64,000 nucleotides of DNA from Cryptomeria japonica (GCF_030272615.1 NC_081410.1:573697241-573761240), one strand, 5' to 3'. Positions 10,133-24,344 are shown, counted from the first letter of the stretch. Translations and numbers: made by a program. Notes: generated from the sequence alone by a model not told the origin.

Positions 10133-13100
10133 ATGGCGAGTTCGTTAGGGAGAATAAAGGTGGAGAAATTTAATGGAAGTAAATTTGAGATGTGGAAGCT
10201 GAAGATGGAAGATTTGCTAATAGATCGAGATCTTTGGGATGCTGTTGATGCGAATGTCCAAAGGCCCTCAGATCCTACTGTGGCAGCTTTGTATGATGTT
10301 ATGGACCGAAAAGCCAAGGGTCTAATCAGACTGTGCTTGGCAGACTCTGTTCTAATCAATGTCCATGAAGAAAACTCTACAAAGAAGCTATGGACTAAGC
10401 TTGGTGAGATGTATCAAGTGAAATCTTTATTAAATCAAATTTTCTTAAGAAAGAAATTGTATTCCTTGAAGATGGAAGAGGGTGGACGAATTGCAAACCA
10501 CCTGGAAGCATTTAATATGTTGGTGGCTCAATTAGTATCTATTGGTGTTAAGATGGACGAGGAGGAGAAATGTCAGATCTTGCTTTGCTCTTTGCCTGAT
10601 TTGTGGGATTCTTTTGTTATGGCTATCGGTAGTACTTCTGTTGTTTTGAAATCTGAAGACGTGGTGGGTGCCCTACTCGGTGAAGAGATGCGAAGGAAGG
10701 TATCCATCAGTTCAAAGGAAGCCCTAACTATTCGTGGAAGACCTAAGGAGAAAGGCAAGAAGATTGAGAAGCGTGGCAAGTCCAAATCCAAAGGGAGATC
10801 AAAATCTCCTGGAAAGTCCAAAGTCATTTGCTCGAATTGCGGTAAACTGGGTCACATCCATAAGGACTGCAAAGAAGAAAAGAAGAAGAAAAAGAAAAAG
10901 TTCGATTCTGATTCTGAGTCCGACAAGGAAGATGGCGATGCATTTATTGCGGCTTTGGTGACTCATGCAGGTAATGATGCCTGGCTAATTGACTCAGGTA
11001 CATCTTTTCATATGACTTCCAATAGAAATTGGTTTTCTAAATATGAAGGATTTAATGGAGGTAAGGTGTACTTGGGTGATGATTCACCTCTAGACATTGT
11101 TGGTTGAGGTAAAGTTAGAATCAGGTTTTCTGATGGTAGAATAAAAAGGATTAATGGTGTGCTGCATATCCCTGGATTAAAACGAAACCTGTTATTTGTG
11201 AGCAAACTAATAGATGCAGGTGTGTAGGTAGTCTTTTCTGAAATAGGATGTAAGATGATTAAGGGTGCTATGGTAGTTGCTAGAGGTGTCAGGTTTGGCA
11301 CTTTGTATAAGCTTGAAGCATACACTATTGAGTGTAATAGCACTTCTGTAAAAAGTAAATCTGTGGATACTTCACTGGAAGATTTGAAGGTTTCACCTTC
11401 AGTAGATGGAAATAGTTTTTGGGTACCTAAGGGTGCTCTTTCGTCTGAAGCAAAGTTACCTGCAGAGAAGACTAGGTTATGGCACCAGAGACTTGGCCAC
11501 ATTGGAGAAAAGGGTCTAAGGACCTTGAAAAATAAAAACCTTGTTGAAGGTTTGAATGATTGTAATCTTGACTTTGATTTCTGTGAGCATTGCATTTATG
11601 GAAAACAAAACCGCGTTCAGTTTTACTCGAGTTCTCATAAAACTTGTGGTGTTTTGGGTCTTATCCATTCTGATGTGTTTGGTCCAGTAGATGTCTCTTC
11701 GATTGGAAAATCCACATATTATGTTTCGTTTATTGATGATTTTAGTAGAAGGACATGGGTATATTTTCTAAAGAGTAAATCTGAAGTTTTTAGTCGTTTT
11801 AAAGAATTTAAAGCAATGGTTGAGTTGCAGACTGGAAAGAAAATAAAATGTTTGAGAACTGATAATGGCAGTGAGTTTTGCTCTAATGATTTTGATAGAT
11901 TCTGTAAAGACTGTGGAATTAACAGGCAGAAGACAACTCCGTATTCTCCACAGCAGAATGGAGTTGCAGAAAGAATGAACAGGACACTGATGGAGAAGGC
12001 TAGGAGTATGTTGAGTGGTGCTGGTCTTGAACAAAAGTTTTGGGCTGAAGCTATTGCCACTGCTCGCTACCTGATTAACAGGTCTCCTACATCAACTCTT
12101 GTTGATAAAACGCCTATGGAAGCATGGTCAGGTCACAAGCCTTCATTGAGACATCTTAGAGTTTTTGGTTGCGAGGCATATGCACATGTGCCAAAGGAGA
12201 AGGGAACAAAGATGGAGAACAAGGCTGTGAAATGTATCTTCATCGGGTATAGCTATGGTGTGAAAGGATACAAGCTTTGGGACCCTGTTGCACAAAAGGT
12301 AATTCACAGTAGAAGTGTTATTTTTAGAGAAATTAAGTCTCCTTCTGTTACATTGTAGCCAGAACAGACTAAAAAAGAAGATGTGATTCAACTTCCTTCT
12401 ACACCAGAAAGAGTTCAATCGAGACCCCTAGATAGGCAAGAATTTGAGGAGAGCTCGTCTAGCTCTGAATCTTCAGAAGAGGAGGAAGAACCTCCAACTC
12501 AGCTTGTTTGAAGATCTACAAGACATAGACAACCATCTGAAAGGTATTCACCTAATGATTGGAGATGTATTTTTGCTCTGAATACTAGTGTGGATGAACC
12601 GAAATCTGTAGAAGAGGCATTAGGTATGAATGATGCAGAATCCTAGAAGATTGCTATGGAGGAAGAAATGGCAGCTTTGAAAAAGAATGATACATGGGAT
12701 CTTGTACCATTGCCTGAAGGACGAAAACCTGTTGGTTGTAAATGGGTGTTCAAGAAAAAGATTGGTTCAGATGGAAGCATTGAGAAGTATAAAGCAAGGT
12801 TGGTTGCAAAAGGCTACTCTCAGGTTGAGGGTGTTGATTATGGTGAGATATTTTCTCCTGTTGCAAAAATGATGTCCATTAGATTTTTGCTTTCTATTGC
12901 TACTACTTATGATTTAGAGGTTGAGCAAATGGATGTGAAAACTGCTTTCCTTCATGGTGATTTGGAGGAAGATATTTATATGACACAGCCAGAGCACTGT
13001 GTGGTGAAAGGCAAAAGTAATTTGGTCTGTAAATTGAAGAAATATTTGTATGGCCTCAAACAAAGTCCTAGGATGTGGTACCAGAAATTTGATACATATG

Positions 13101-14176
13101 TGTTGAGTTTGGGATTTGAACGTTCTAAATCAAATCACTGTGTTTACTATAAATCTTATGGTGATCATTTCTTATTCATTACATTATATGTTGATGATAT
13201 GTTATTCATTGGTAAAGGGAAAGGTATGATTTCAAAACTGAAGTCTCAGCTCGCTGCTAAATTTGAAATGAAAGATCTTCGTGCAGCAAAGCACATTCTT
13301 GGGATGTAAATTAGAAGAGATAGGGTGAACAGAAAGCTATGGCTAGGCCAGAGTAAGTATGTGAATTCAGTGTTACAGAAGTTCAACATGCAGAATTGTA
13401 GACCATTGAGTGTTCCTTTTACAGTTGGAATGAAACTATCTATTTCAGATTGTCCTACATCCCCATTGGAGATGGAAGACATGAGCAGAGTGCCTTACCA
13501 GAGTGCGGTTGGAAGCTTGATGTATGCTATGGTCTGTACTAGACCAAATATTGCCCAAGCAATGGGAGTACTTTCTAGATATATGTCTAATCCTGGTAGA
13601 GGTCATTGGGATGCAGTCAAAAGAGTCTTCAGATATTTGAAGGGTACTTTAGAGTATTCTTTGTGTTATCATGGTAATTCAGTTGGAGACATGACTTCCC
13701 TTGATATCCATGGTTATGTGGATTCAGATTGGGTAGGTGATATTGATAGCAGAAGATCCACCAATGCTTATGTGTTTACTTTGTTTGGTGGTGCAATTAG
13801 TTGGATGAGTAAGCGACAGGCTGTGGTTGCTTTATCCACTACTGAAGCAGAGTATATTGCAGTTACTCATGCTTGTAAAGAGGCCATTTGGCTTAAGAGA
13901 CTGTGTTCAGATATTGGAATAAAATAAGGTACAGTGACAGTTTACTGTGACAGTCAGAGTGCAATTAGCCTAACTAAGAACCCGACATTTCATGCCCGGA
14001 CCAAACATATTGATGTTCAGTATCATTTTGTTAGAGATATGGTCGAAGATGGTAGGGTGAAGCTAGTTAAGGTGGAAACTTTGATGAATGTTGCAGATGC
14101 TTTTGCTAAGGCTGTAAGCATAGAGAAGTTCAGATAGTGTTCAGAGTCTATGGGCCTTATGGCCCCTAGAAATTGA
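10133..14176 (+). pseudogene. copia gag-pol, array copy 1
   Basis: Gag starts MASSLGRIKVEKFNGS and has a CCHC knuckle CSNCGKLGHIHKDC (about 10831-10872) after a Lys/Ser-rich stretch. Protease shows WLIDSGTSFHMTS (about 10981). Integrase has WHQRLGHIG with CEHCIYGKQ, then VFGPVD, TDNGSEF and NGVAERMNRTL (about 11480-11985). RT has [24 protein letters not shown] and YVDDMLF (about 12740-13210). RNase H has YVDSDW and STTEAEYIA. Stops occur at 11105, 11226, 12356, 12509, 12644, 13308, 13925 and 14135, nearly all CAG/CAA/CGA/TGG changed to stop. The start is placed at the conserved ATG about 110 bases after the primer-binding site, as in all three copies. Confidence 0.93.
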
Positions 14177-14220
14177 TTCATTGTGTTGACATTATCTTCC
14201 GCTCCTGCAAGGTGTTCGAC

Positions 14221-14232
14221 AAGTGGGAGATT
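14221..14232 (+). promoter_or_regulatory. Polypurine tract, copy 1
   Basis: AAGTGGGAGATT directly precedes LTR2. The same sequence stands before LTR3 (19276-19287) and LTR4 (24333-24344). Confidence 0.8.
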
Positions 14233-15064
14233 TGTTGGAAAAAATGGTGTCTCAACCTTGCATTTATGCAAGGTTACTATTTATAGTAAGTTTTCATTTG
14301 AGCACGAAATGGTGCGAAACTCTCCCTGAAGCTTCTGGTTGGCTAGATAAGCATTCCTGTAAAGTTTCATCGCAAGGTCACAGCTAGTTTTGAAGATATT
14401 AAAGTTTTCATCTTGGAGGGATGCAATAAAATATTTAAACTTAATTTTGGGGACTTTAGAGGCTCCGAGCTTTCCGGCGCTTCAAACGGTTCGTCAATTG
14501 GACACCCGGTTCTCAAGTTATGGCCTCCGGAAGTTTGTACTCCTGAAATAGGAAAAATAATTTGTATCGGATACATAAATGAGCTGTAAAAGGGAGCGAC
14601 ACGTGTTGATGTGTGCTTTAACATGTCATAGGGCGTCTAGAAGGGAGATAAGGTCGGCTACACCTTATTGGGTGGTTTTAGCCCATGGTTTTGTAATACC
14701 ATTTGACGGTTTCTTGTATTGTATCTCCTATTTATGAGGTGTGTGAGATAGAGGTTGGGTGTAAGATTCCTATGGCTATTGAGTTGCCTCTGAATCTCTG
14801 ATTAGTGATACTCCTACGAAGAGCTTGCTCTGCGATTATGTTGTAATCTATTTTTGATTATTGAATAAAATATTGAGCTGCTTTTGGAGGGTGGGGTTTT
14901 TCTCCCGAAAGGGTTTTCCCCACGTAAATCATTGTGTTGTGGTATGAATGCTATTATATCTATTTCTATTTTCTGTAACTGTTGTAATGATCTGAAAAAG
15001 TTTTGCATTACCCTCCTCTCAAAGTTAGTGCAGGAAGTTGCTTCCGCTACTTAACTTCCTTACA
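14233..15064 (+). repeat. Copia array LTR2 (832 bp)
   Basis: It runs from TGTTGGAAAAAATGG to CTTACA. It lacks the segment of about 62 bp present in LTR1. It serves as 3' LTR of copy 1 and 5' LTR of copy 2. Confidence 0.93.
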
Positions 15065-15066
15065 AG

Positions 15067-15078
15067 TGGTATCAGAGC
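15067..15078 (+). promoter_or_regulatory. Primer-binding site, copy 2
   Basis: TGGTATCAGAGC lies two bases after LTR2. Confidence 0.92.
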
Positions 15079-15188
15079 CCGATCACCTTTGGTTTCAATT
15101 GTGGGCAGTTGGGTTTTTTGAACTAATCCAGATTTGAGTGGGAGCTTGTGCAGAAGACACTTTTTGATCTTATTGCAGGAATATTCAG

Positions 15189-18100
15189 ATGGCGAGTTCG
15201 TTAGGGAGAATAGAGGTGGAGAAATTTAATGGAAGTAATTTTGAGATGTGGAAGTTGAAGATGGAAGATTTTCTAATAGATCGAGATCTTTGGGATGTTG
15301 TTGATGCGAATGTCCAAAGGCCCTCAGATCCTACTGCGGCAGCTCAGTATGATGTTATGGACCGAAAAGCCAAGGGTCTAATCAGACTGTGCCTGGCAGA
15401 CTCTGTTCTAATCAATGTCCATGAAGAAAACTCTACAAAGAAGCTATGGACTAAGCTTGGTGAGATGTATCAAGTGAAATCTTTATTAAATCAAATTTTC
15501 TTAAGAAAGAAATTGTATTCCTTGAAGATGGAAGAGGGTGGACAAATTGTAGACCACCTGGAAGCATTCAATATGTTGGTGACTCAATTAGTATCTGTCG
15601 GTGTTAAGATGGACAAGGAGGAGAAATGTCAGATCTTGCTTTTCTCTTTGCCTGATTCGTGGGATTCTTTTGTTATGGCTATCGGTAGTACTTCTGTTGT
15701 TTTGAAATCTGAAGACGTGGTGGGTGCCCTACTTGGTGAAGAGATGCGAAGGAAGGTATCCGTCAGTTCAAAGGAAGCCCTAACCATTCATGAAAGACCT
15801 AAGGAGAAAGGCAAGAAGAATAAGAAGCGCGGCAAGTCAAAATCCAAAGGGAGATCGAAATCTCCTGGAAAGTCCAAAGTCATTTGCTCGAATTGCGGTA
15901 AACCGAGTCACATTCATAAGGACTGCAAAGAAGAAAAGAAGAAGAAAAAGAAAAAGTTCGATTCTGATTCTGAGTCCGACAAGGAAGATGGTGATGCATT
16001 TATTGCGGCTTTGGCGACTCATGCAGGTAATGATGCCTAGCTAATTGACTCAGGTGCATCTTTTCATATGACTTCCAATAGAAATTGGTTTTCTGAATAT
16101 GAAGGATTTAATGGAGGTAAGGTGTACTTGGGTGATGATTCACCTCTAGACATTGTTGGTCGAGGTAAAGTTACAATCAGGTTTTCTGATGGTAGAATAA
16201 AAAAGATTAATGGTGTGCTGCATATCCCTAGATTAAAACGAAACCTATTATCTGTGAACAAACTAATAGATGCAGGTGTGCAGGTAGTCTTTTCTGAAAC
16301 AGGATGTAAGATGATTAAGGGTGCTATGGTAGTTACCAGAGGTGTCAGGTTTGCACTTTGTATAAGCTTGAAGCATACACTGTTGAGTGTAATAGGACTT
16401 CTGTAAAAAGTAAATCTGTGGATACTTCACTGGAAGATTTGAAGGTTTCACCTTCAGCAGATGGAAATGGTTTTTGGGTACCTAAAGCTGCTCTTTCATC
16501 TAAAGCAAAGTTACCTACAGAGAAGACTATGTTATGGCACCAGAGACTTGGCCACATTGGAGAAAAGGGTCTAAGGACATTGAAAAATAAAAACCTTGTT
16601 GAAGGTTTGAATGATTGTAATCTTGAATTTGATTTCTGTGAGCATTGCATTTATGGAAAACAAAACCGCGTTCAGTTTTACTCGAGTTCTCATAAAACTT
16701 GTGGTGTTTTGGATCTTATCCATTCTGATGTGTTTGGTCCAGTAGATGTCTCTTCGATTGGAAAATCCACATATTATATTTCGTTTATTGATGATTTTAG
16801 TAGAAGGACATGGGTATATTTTCTAAAGAGTAAATCTGAAGTTTTTAGTCGTTTTAAAGAATTTAAAGCAATGGTTGAGTTGCAGACTGGAAAGAAAATA
16901 AAATGTTTGAGAACTGATAATGGCGGTGAGTTTTGCTCTAATGATTTTGATAAATTTTGTAAAGACTGTGGAATTAACAGGCAGAAGACAACTCCGTATT
17001 CTCCACAACAGAATGGAGTTGCAGAAAGAATGAACAGGATACTGATGGAGAAGGCTAGGAGTATGTTGAGTGGTGCTGGTCTTGAACAAAAGTTTTGGGC
17101 TGAAGCTGTTGCCAGTGCTTGCTACCTGATTAACATGTCTCCTACATCAGCTCTTGTTGATAAAATGCCTATGGAAGCATGGTCAGGTCACAAGCCTTCA
17201 TTGAGACATCTTAGAGTTTTTCGTTGCGAGGCATATGCACGTGTGCCAAAGGAGAAGGGAACAAAGTTGGAGAACAAGGCTGTGAAATGTATCTTTATCG
17301 GGTATAGTTATGGTGTGAAAGGATACAAGCTTTGGGACCCTGTTGCACAAAAGGTAATTCACAGTAGAAGTATTATTTTTAGAGAAATTAAGTCTCCTTC
17401 TGTTACATTGCAGCCAGAACAGACTAAAAAAGAAGATGTGATTCAACTTCCTTCTACACCTGAAAGAGTTGAATCGAGACCCCTAGATAGGCAAGAATTT
17501 GAGGAGAGCTCGTCTAGCTCTGAATCTTCAGAAGAGGAGGAAGAACCTCCAACTCAGCTTGTTTGAAGATCTACAAGACATAGACAACCATCTAAAAGGT
17601 ATTCACCTAATGATTGGAGATGTATTTTTGCTCTGAATACTAGTGTGGATGAACCGAAATTTGTAGAAGAGCCATTACGTATAAATGATGCAGAATCCTA
17701 GAAGATTGCTATGGAGGAAGAAATGGCAGCTTTGAAAAAGAATGATACATGGGATCTTGTACCATTGCCTGAAGGATGAAAACCTGTTGGTTGTAAATGG
17801 GTGTTCAAGAAAAAGATTGGTTCAGATGGAAGCATTGAGAAGTATAAAGCAAGGTTGGTTGCAAAAGGCTACTCTCAGGTTGAGGGTGTTGATTACGGTG
17901 AGATATTTTCTCCTGTTGCAAAAATGACATCCATTAGATTTTTGCTTTCTATTGCTACTGCTTATGATTTAGAGATTGAGCAAATGGATGTGAAAACTAT
18001 TTTCCTTCATGGTGATTTGGAGGAAGATATTTATATGACACAGCCAGAGCACTATGTGGTGAAAGGCAAAAGTAATTTGATCTGTAAATTGAAGAAATCT

Positions 18101-19297
18101 TTGTATGGCCTCAAACAAAGTCCTAGGATGTGGTACCAAAAATTTGATAGCTATGTGTTGAGATTGGGATTTGAATGTTCTAAATCAGATCACTGTGTTT
18201 ACTATAAATCTTATGGTGATCATTTCTTATTCATTACATTATATGTTGATGATATGTTATTCATTGGTAAAGGGAAAGCTATGATTTCAGAACTGAAGTC
18301 TCAGCTCACTGCTAAATTTGAAATGAAAGATCTTGGTGCAGCAAAGCACATTCTTGGGATGAAAATTAGAAGAGATAGGGTGAACAGAAAGCTATGGCTA
18401 GGCCAGAGTAAGTATGTGAATTCAGTGTTACAGAGGTTCAACATGCAGAATTGTAGACCATTGAGTGTTCCTTTTACAGTTGGAATGAAATAATCTATTT
18501 CAGATTGTCCTACATCCCCATTGGAGATGGAAAACATGAGCAGAGTGCCTTACCAGAGTGCAGTTGGAAGCTTGATGTATGCTATGGTCTGTACTAGACC
18601 AGACATTGCCCAAGCAGTGGGAGTACTTTCTAGATATATGTCTAATCCTGGTAGAGTTCATTGGGATGCCATCAAAAGAGTCTTCAAGTATTTGAAGGGT
18701 ACTTTAGAGTATTCTTTGTGTTATCATGGTAATTCAGTTGGAGACATGACTTCCCTTGATATCCATGGTTATGTGGATTCAGATTGGGCAGGTGATATTG
18801 ATAGCAGAAGATCCACCAGTGCTTATGTGTTTACTTTGTTTGGTGGTGCAACTAGTTGGATGAGTAAGCGACAGGCTGTGGTTGCTTTATCCACTACTGA
18901 AGCAGAGTATATTGCAGTTACTCATGCTTGTAAAGAGGCCATTTGGCTTAAGAGACTGTGTTCGGATATTGGAATAAAACAAGGTACAGTGGCAGTTTAT
19001 TGTGACAGTCAGAGTGCAATTAGCCTAACTAAGAACCCGACATTTCATGCCCGGACCAAACATATTGATGTTCAGTATCATTTTGTTAGAGATATGGTCG
19101 AAGATGGTAGGGTGAAGCTAGTTAAGGTAGAAACTTTGATGAATGTTGCAGATGCTTTTACTAAGGCTGTAAGCATAGAGAAGTTCAGATGGTGTTCAGA
19201 GTCTATGGGCCTTATGGCCCCTAGAAATCGATTCATTGTGTTGACATTATCTTTCGCTCCTGCAAGGTGTTCGACAAGTGGGAGATTTTTTGGGTAA
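15189..19297 (+). pseudogene. copia gag-pol, array copy 2
   Basis: Domain order matches copy 1: gag MASSLGRIEVEKFNGSN with CCHC CSNCGKPSHIHKDC, protease, integrase, RT with YVDDMLF, RNase H with YVDSDWAGD. Differences: TAG at 16038 in the protease LIDSG segment, a one-base loss near 16349 that shifts frame before integrase, TGA at 17564, TAG at 17699, TGA at 17776, TAA at 18491. The protease position that is TGA in copies 1 and 3 is still CGA here (16161). The usual terminal TGA after LMAPRN has become CGA, so the frame runs on to 19297. Confidence 0.92.
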
Positions 19298-20119
19298 AAT
19301 GGTGTCTCAACCTTGCATTTATGCAAGGTTACTATTTATAGTAATTTTTCATTTGAGCACGAAATGGTGCGAAACTCTCCCTGAAGCTTCTGGTTGGCTA
19401 GATAAGCATTCCTGTAAAGTTTCATCGCAAGGTCACAACTAGTTTTGAAGATATTAAAGTTTTCATCTTGGAGGGATGCATTAAAATATTTAAACTTAAT
19501 TTTGGGGACTTTAGAGGCTCCGAGCTTTCCGGCACTTCAAACGGTTCGTCAATCGGACACCCGGTTCTCAAGTTATGGCCTCCGGAAGTTTGTACTCCTG
19601 AAATAGGAAAAATAATTTGTATCGGATACATAAATGAGTTGTAAAAGGGAGTGACACGTGTTGATGTGTGGTTTAACATGTCATAGGGCATCTAGAAGGG
19701 AGATAAGGTCAGCTACACCTTATTGGGTGGTTTTAGCCCATGGTTTTGTAATACTGTTTGACGGTTTCTTGTATTGTATCTCCTATTTATGAGGTGTGTG
19801 AGATAGAGGTTGGGTGTAAGAGTCCTATGGCTATTGAGTTGCCTCTGAATCTCTGATTAGTGATACTCCTACGAAGAGCTTGCTCTGCGATTATGTTGTA
19901 ATCTATTTTTGATTGTTCAATAAAATATTGAGCTACTTTTGGAGGGTGGGGTTTTTCTCCCGAAAGGGTTTTCCCCACGTAAATCATTGTGTTGTGGTAT
20001 GAATGCTATTATATCTATTTCTATTTTCTGTAACTGTTGTAATGATCTGAAAAAGTTTTGCATTACCCTCCTCTCAAGGTTAGTGTAGGAAGTTGCTTCC
20101 GCTACTTAACTTCCTTACA
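19288..20119 (+). repeat. Copia array LTR3 (832 bp)
   Basis: Same length as LTR2 and LTR4. Its first dinucleotide is TT instead of TG, a change that would block integration from this end. Confidence 0.92.
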
Positions 20120-20121
20120 AG

Positions 20122-20133
20122 TGGTATCAGAGC
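20122..20133 (+). promoter_or_regulatory. Primer-binding site, copy 3
   Basis: TGGTATCAGAGC lies two bases after LTR3. Confidence 0.92.
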
Positions 20134-20243
20134 CTGATCACCTTTGGTTTCAATTGTGGGCAGTTGGGTTTTTTGAACTAATCCAGATTTGAGTGGGAGC
20201 TTGTGCAGAAGACACTTTTTGATCTTGTTGTAGGAATATTCAG

Positions 20244-23200
20244 ATGGCGAGTTCGTTAGGGAGAATGGAGGTGGAGAAATTTAATGGAAGTAATTTTGAG
20301 ATGTGGAAGCTAAAGATGGAAGATTTGCTAATAGATCAAGATCTTTGAGATGCTGTTGATGCGAATGTCCAAAGGCCCTCAGATCCTACTGCGGTACCTC
20401 AGTATGATGTTATGGACCGAAAAGCCAAGGGTCTAATCAGACTGTGCTTGGCAGACTCTGTTCTAATCAATGTCCATGAAGAAAACTCTGCAAAGAAGCT
20501 ATGGAGTAAGCTTGGTGAGATGTATCAAGTGAAATCTTTATTAAATCAAATTTTCTTAAGAAAGAAATTGTATTCCTTGAAGATGGAAGAGGGTGGACGA
20601 ATTGCAGACCACCTGGAAGCATTCAATATGTTGGTGGCTCAATTAGTATCTGTCGGTGTTAAGATGGACGAGGAGGAGAAATGTCAGATCTTGCTTTGCT
20701 CTTTGCCTGATTCGTGGGATTCTCTTGTTATGGCTATCGGTAGTACTTCTGTTGTTTCGAAATCTGAAGACGTGGTGGGTGCCCTACTCGGTGAAGAGAT
20801 GCGAAGGAAGGTATCCATCAGTTCAAAGGAAGCCCTAACCATTCGTGAAAGACTTAAGGAGAAAGGCAACAAGAATGAGATGCGCGGCAAGTCCAAATCC
20901 AAAGGGAGATCGAAATCTCCTTGAAAGTCCAAAGTCATTTGCTCGAATTGCGGTAAACCGGGTCACATCAATAAGGAATGCAAAGAAGAAAAGAAGAAGA
21001 AAAAGAAAAAGTTCGATTCTGATTCTGAGTCCGACAAGGAAGATGGCGATGCATTTATTGCGGCTTTGGCGACTGATGCAGGTAATGATGCCTGGCTAAT
21101 TGACTCAGGTGCATCTTTTCATATGACTTCCAACAGAAATTGGTTTTCTGAATATGAAGGATTTAATGGAGGTAAGGTGTACTTGGGTGATGATTCACCT
21201 CTAGACATTGTTGGTTGAGGTAAAGTTAGAATCAGGTTTTCTGATGGTAGAATAAAAAAGATTAATGGTGTGCTGCATATCCCTGAATTAAAACGAAACC
21301 TGTTATCTGTGAGCAAACTAATAGATGTAGGTGTGCAGGTAGTCTTTTCTGAAACAGGATGTAAGATGATTAAGGGTGCTATGGTAGTTGCTAGAGGTGT
21401 CAGGTTTGGCACTTTGTATAAGCTTGAAGCATACACTGTTGAGTGTAATAGCACTTCTGTAAAAAGTAAATCTGTGGATACTTCACTGGAAGATTTGAAG
21501 GTTTCACGTTCAGCAGATGGAAATGGTTTTTGGGTACCTAAGGGTGCTCTTTCGTCTGAAGCAAAGTTACCTGCAGAGAAGACTATGTTATGGCACCAGA
21601 GACTTGGCCACATTGGAGAAAAGGGTCTAAGGACCTTGAAAAATAAAAACCTTGTTGAAGGTTTGAATGATTGTAATCTTGACTTTGATTTCTATGAGCA
21701 TTGCATTTATGGAAAATAAAACCGCATTCAGTTTTACTCGAGTTCTCATAAAACTTGTGGTGTTTTGGATCTTATCCATTCTGATGTGTTTGGTCCAGTA
21801 GATGTCTCTTCGATTGGAAAATGCACATATTATGTTTCGTTTATTGATGATTTTAGTATAAGGACATGGGTATATTTTCTAAAGAATAAATCTGAAGTTT
21901 TTAGTCATTTTAAAGAATTTAAAGCAATGGTTGAGTTGCAGACTGGAAAGAAAATAAAATGTTTGAGAACTGATAATGGCGGTGAGTTTTGCTCTAATGA
22001 TTTTGATAGATTCTGTAAAGACTGTGGAATTAACAGGCAGAAGACAACTCCATATTCTCCACACCAGAATGGAGTTGCAGAAAGAATGAATAGGACACTG
22101 ATGGAGAAGGCTAGGAGTATGTTGAGTGGTGCTGGTCTTGAACAAAAGTTTTGGGCTGAAGCTGTTGCCACTACTTGCTACCTGATTAACAGGTCTCCTA
22201 CATCAGCTCTTGTTGATAAAATGCCTATGGAAGCATGGTCAGGTCACAAGCCTTCATTTAGACATCTTAGAGTTTTTGGTTGCAAGGCATATGCACATGT
22301 GCCAAAGGAGAAGGGAACAAAGTTGGAGAACAAGACTGTGAAATGTATCTTCATCGAGTATAGTTATGGTGTGAAAGGATACAAGCTTTGGGACCCTGTT
22401 GCACAAAAGGTAATTCATAGCAGAAGTGTTATTTTTAGAGAAATTAAGTCTCCTTCTGTTACATTGCAGCTAGAACAGACTAAAAAAGAAGATGTGATTC
22501 AACTTCCTTCCACACCTGAAAGAGTTGAATCGAGACCCCTAGATAGGCAAGAATTTGAGGAGAGCTCGTCTAGCTCTGAATCTTCAGAAGAGGAGGAAGA
22601 ACCTCCAACTCAGCTTGTTCAAAGATCTACAAGACATAGACAACCACCTGAAAGGTATTCACCTAATGATTGGAGATGTATTTTTGCTCTGAATACTAGT
22701 GTGGATGAACCGAAATCTGTAGAAGAGGCATTAGGTATGAATGATGCAGAATCCTAGAAGATTTCTATGGAGGAAGAAATGGTAGCTTTGAAAAAGAATG
22801 ATACATGGGATCTTGTACCATTGCCTGAAGGATGAAAAACCTCTTGCTTGTAAATGGATGTTCAAGAAAAACATTGGTTTAGATGGAAGCATTGAGAAGT
22901 ATAAAGCAAGGTTGGTTGCAAAAGGCTACTCTCAGGTTGAGGGTGTTGTCTACGGTGAGATATTTTCTCTTGTTGCAAAAATGACATCCATTAGATTTTT
23001 GCTTTCTATTGCTACTGCTTATGATTTAGAGGTTGAGCAAATGGATGTGAAAACTGCTTTCCTTCATGGTGATTTGGAGGAAGATATTTATATGACACAG
23101 CCAGAGCACTATGTGGTGAAAGGCAAAAGTAATTTGGTCTGTAAATTGAAGAAATCTTTGTATGGCCTCAAACAAAGTCCTAGGATGTGGTACCAGAAAT

Positions 23201-24288
23201 TTGATACATATGTGTTGAGTTTGGGATTTGAATGTTCTAAATCAGATCACTGTGTTTATTATAAATCTTATGGTGATCATTTCTTATTCATTGCATTGTA
23301 TGTTGATGATATGTTATTCATTGGTAAAGGGAAAGGTATGATTTCAGAACTGAAGTCTCAGCTCGCTGCTAAATTTGAAATGAAAGATCTTGGTGCAGCA
23401 AAGCACATTCTTGGGATGGAAATTAGAAGAGATAGGGTGAACAGAAAGCTATGGCTAGGCCAGAGTAAGTATGTGAATTCAGTGTTACAGAGGTTCAACA
23501 TGGAGAATTGTAGACCATTGAGTGTTCCTTTTACAGTTGGAATGAAACTATCTATTTCAGATTGTCCTACATCCCCATTGGAGATGGAAGACATGAGTAG
23601 AGTGCCTTACGAGAGTGCGGTTGGAAGCTTGATGTATGCTATGGTCTGTACTAGACCAGACATTGCCCAAGCAGTGGGAGTACTTTCTAGATATATGTCT
23701 AATCCTGGTAGAGTTCATTGGGATGCAGTCAAAAGAGTCTTCAGATATTTGAAGGGTACTTCAGAGTATTCTTTGTGTTATCATGGTAATTCAGTTGGAG
23801 ACATGACTTCCCTTGATATCCATGGTTATGTGGATTCAGATTGGGCAGGTGATATTGATAGCAGAAGATCCACCAGTGCTTATGTGTTTAATTTGTTTGG
23901 TGGTACAATTAGTTGGATGAGTAAGCGACAAGCTGTGGTTGCTTTATCCACTACTGAAGCAGAGTATATGGTAGCTACTCATGCTTGTAAAGAGGCCATT
24001 TGGCTTAAGAGACTGTGTTCGGATATTGGAATAAAACAAGGTACAGTGACAGTTTACTGTGACAGTCAGAGTGCAATTAGCCTAGCTAAGAACCTGACAT
24101 TTCATGCCCGGACCAAACATATTGATGTTCAGTATCATTTTGTTAGAGATATGGTCGAAGATGGTAGGGTGAAGCTAGTTAAGGTGGAAACTTTGATGAA
24201 TGTTGCAGATGCTTTTACTAAGGCTGTAAGCACAGAGAAGTTCAGATGGTGTTCAGAGTCTATGGGCCTTATGGCCCCTAGAAATTGA
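20244..24288 (+). pseudogene. copia gag-pol, array copy 3
   Basis: Same order as copies 1 and 2. Stops: TGA at about 20346 (Trp of DLWDAV), TGA at about 20923, TGA at 21216, TAA at 21717, TAG at 22755, TGA at 22833, the last followed by one extra A that shifts frame. From 22798 RT and RNase H are open for 496 codons, with [30 protein letters not shown] and STTEAEYM, ending with the normal TGA after LMAPRN. It is the best preserved pol end of the three, yet it cannot encode a full polyprotein. Confidence 0.92.
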
Positions 24289-24344
24289 TTCATTGTGTTG
24301 ACATTCCCTTCCACTCCTGCAAGGTGTTCGCCAAGTGGGAGATT

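Noticed and set aside
11719-12060. Antisense ORFs opposite copia integrase (also 16823-17089 and 21879-22171)
   Set aside because: They are shadows that recur at the same place in all three copies of the coding strand.
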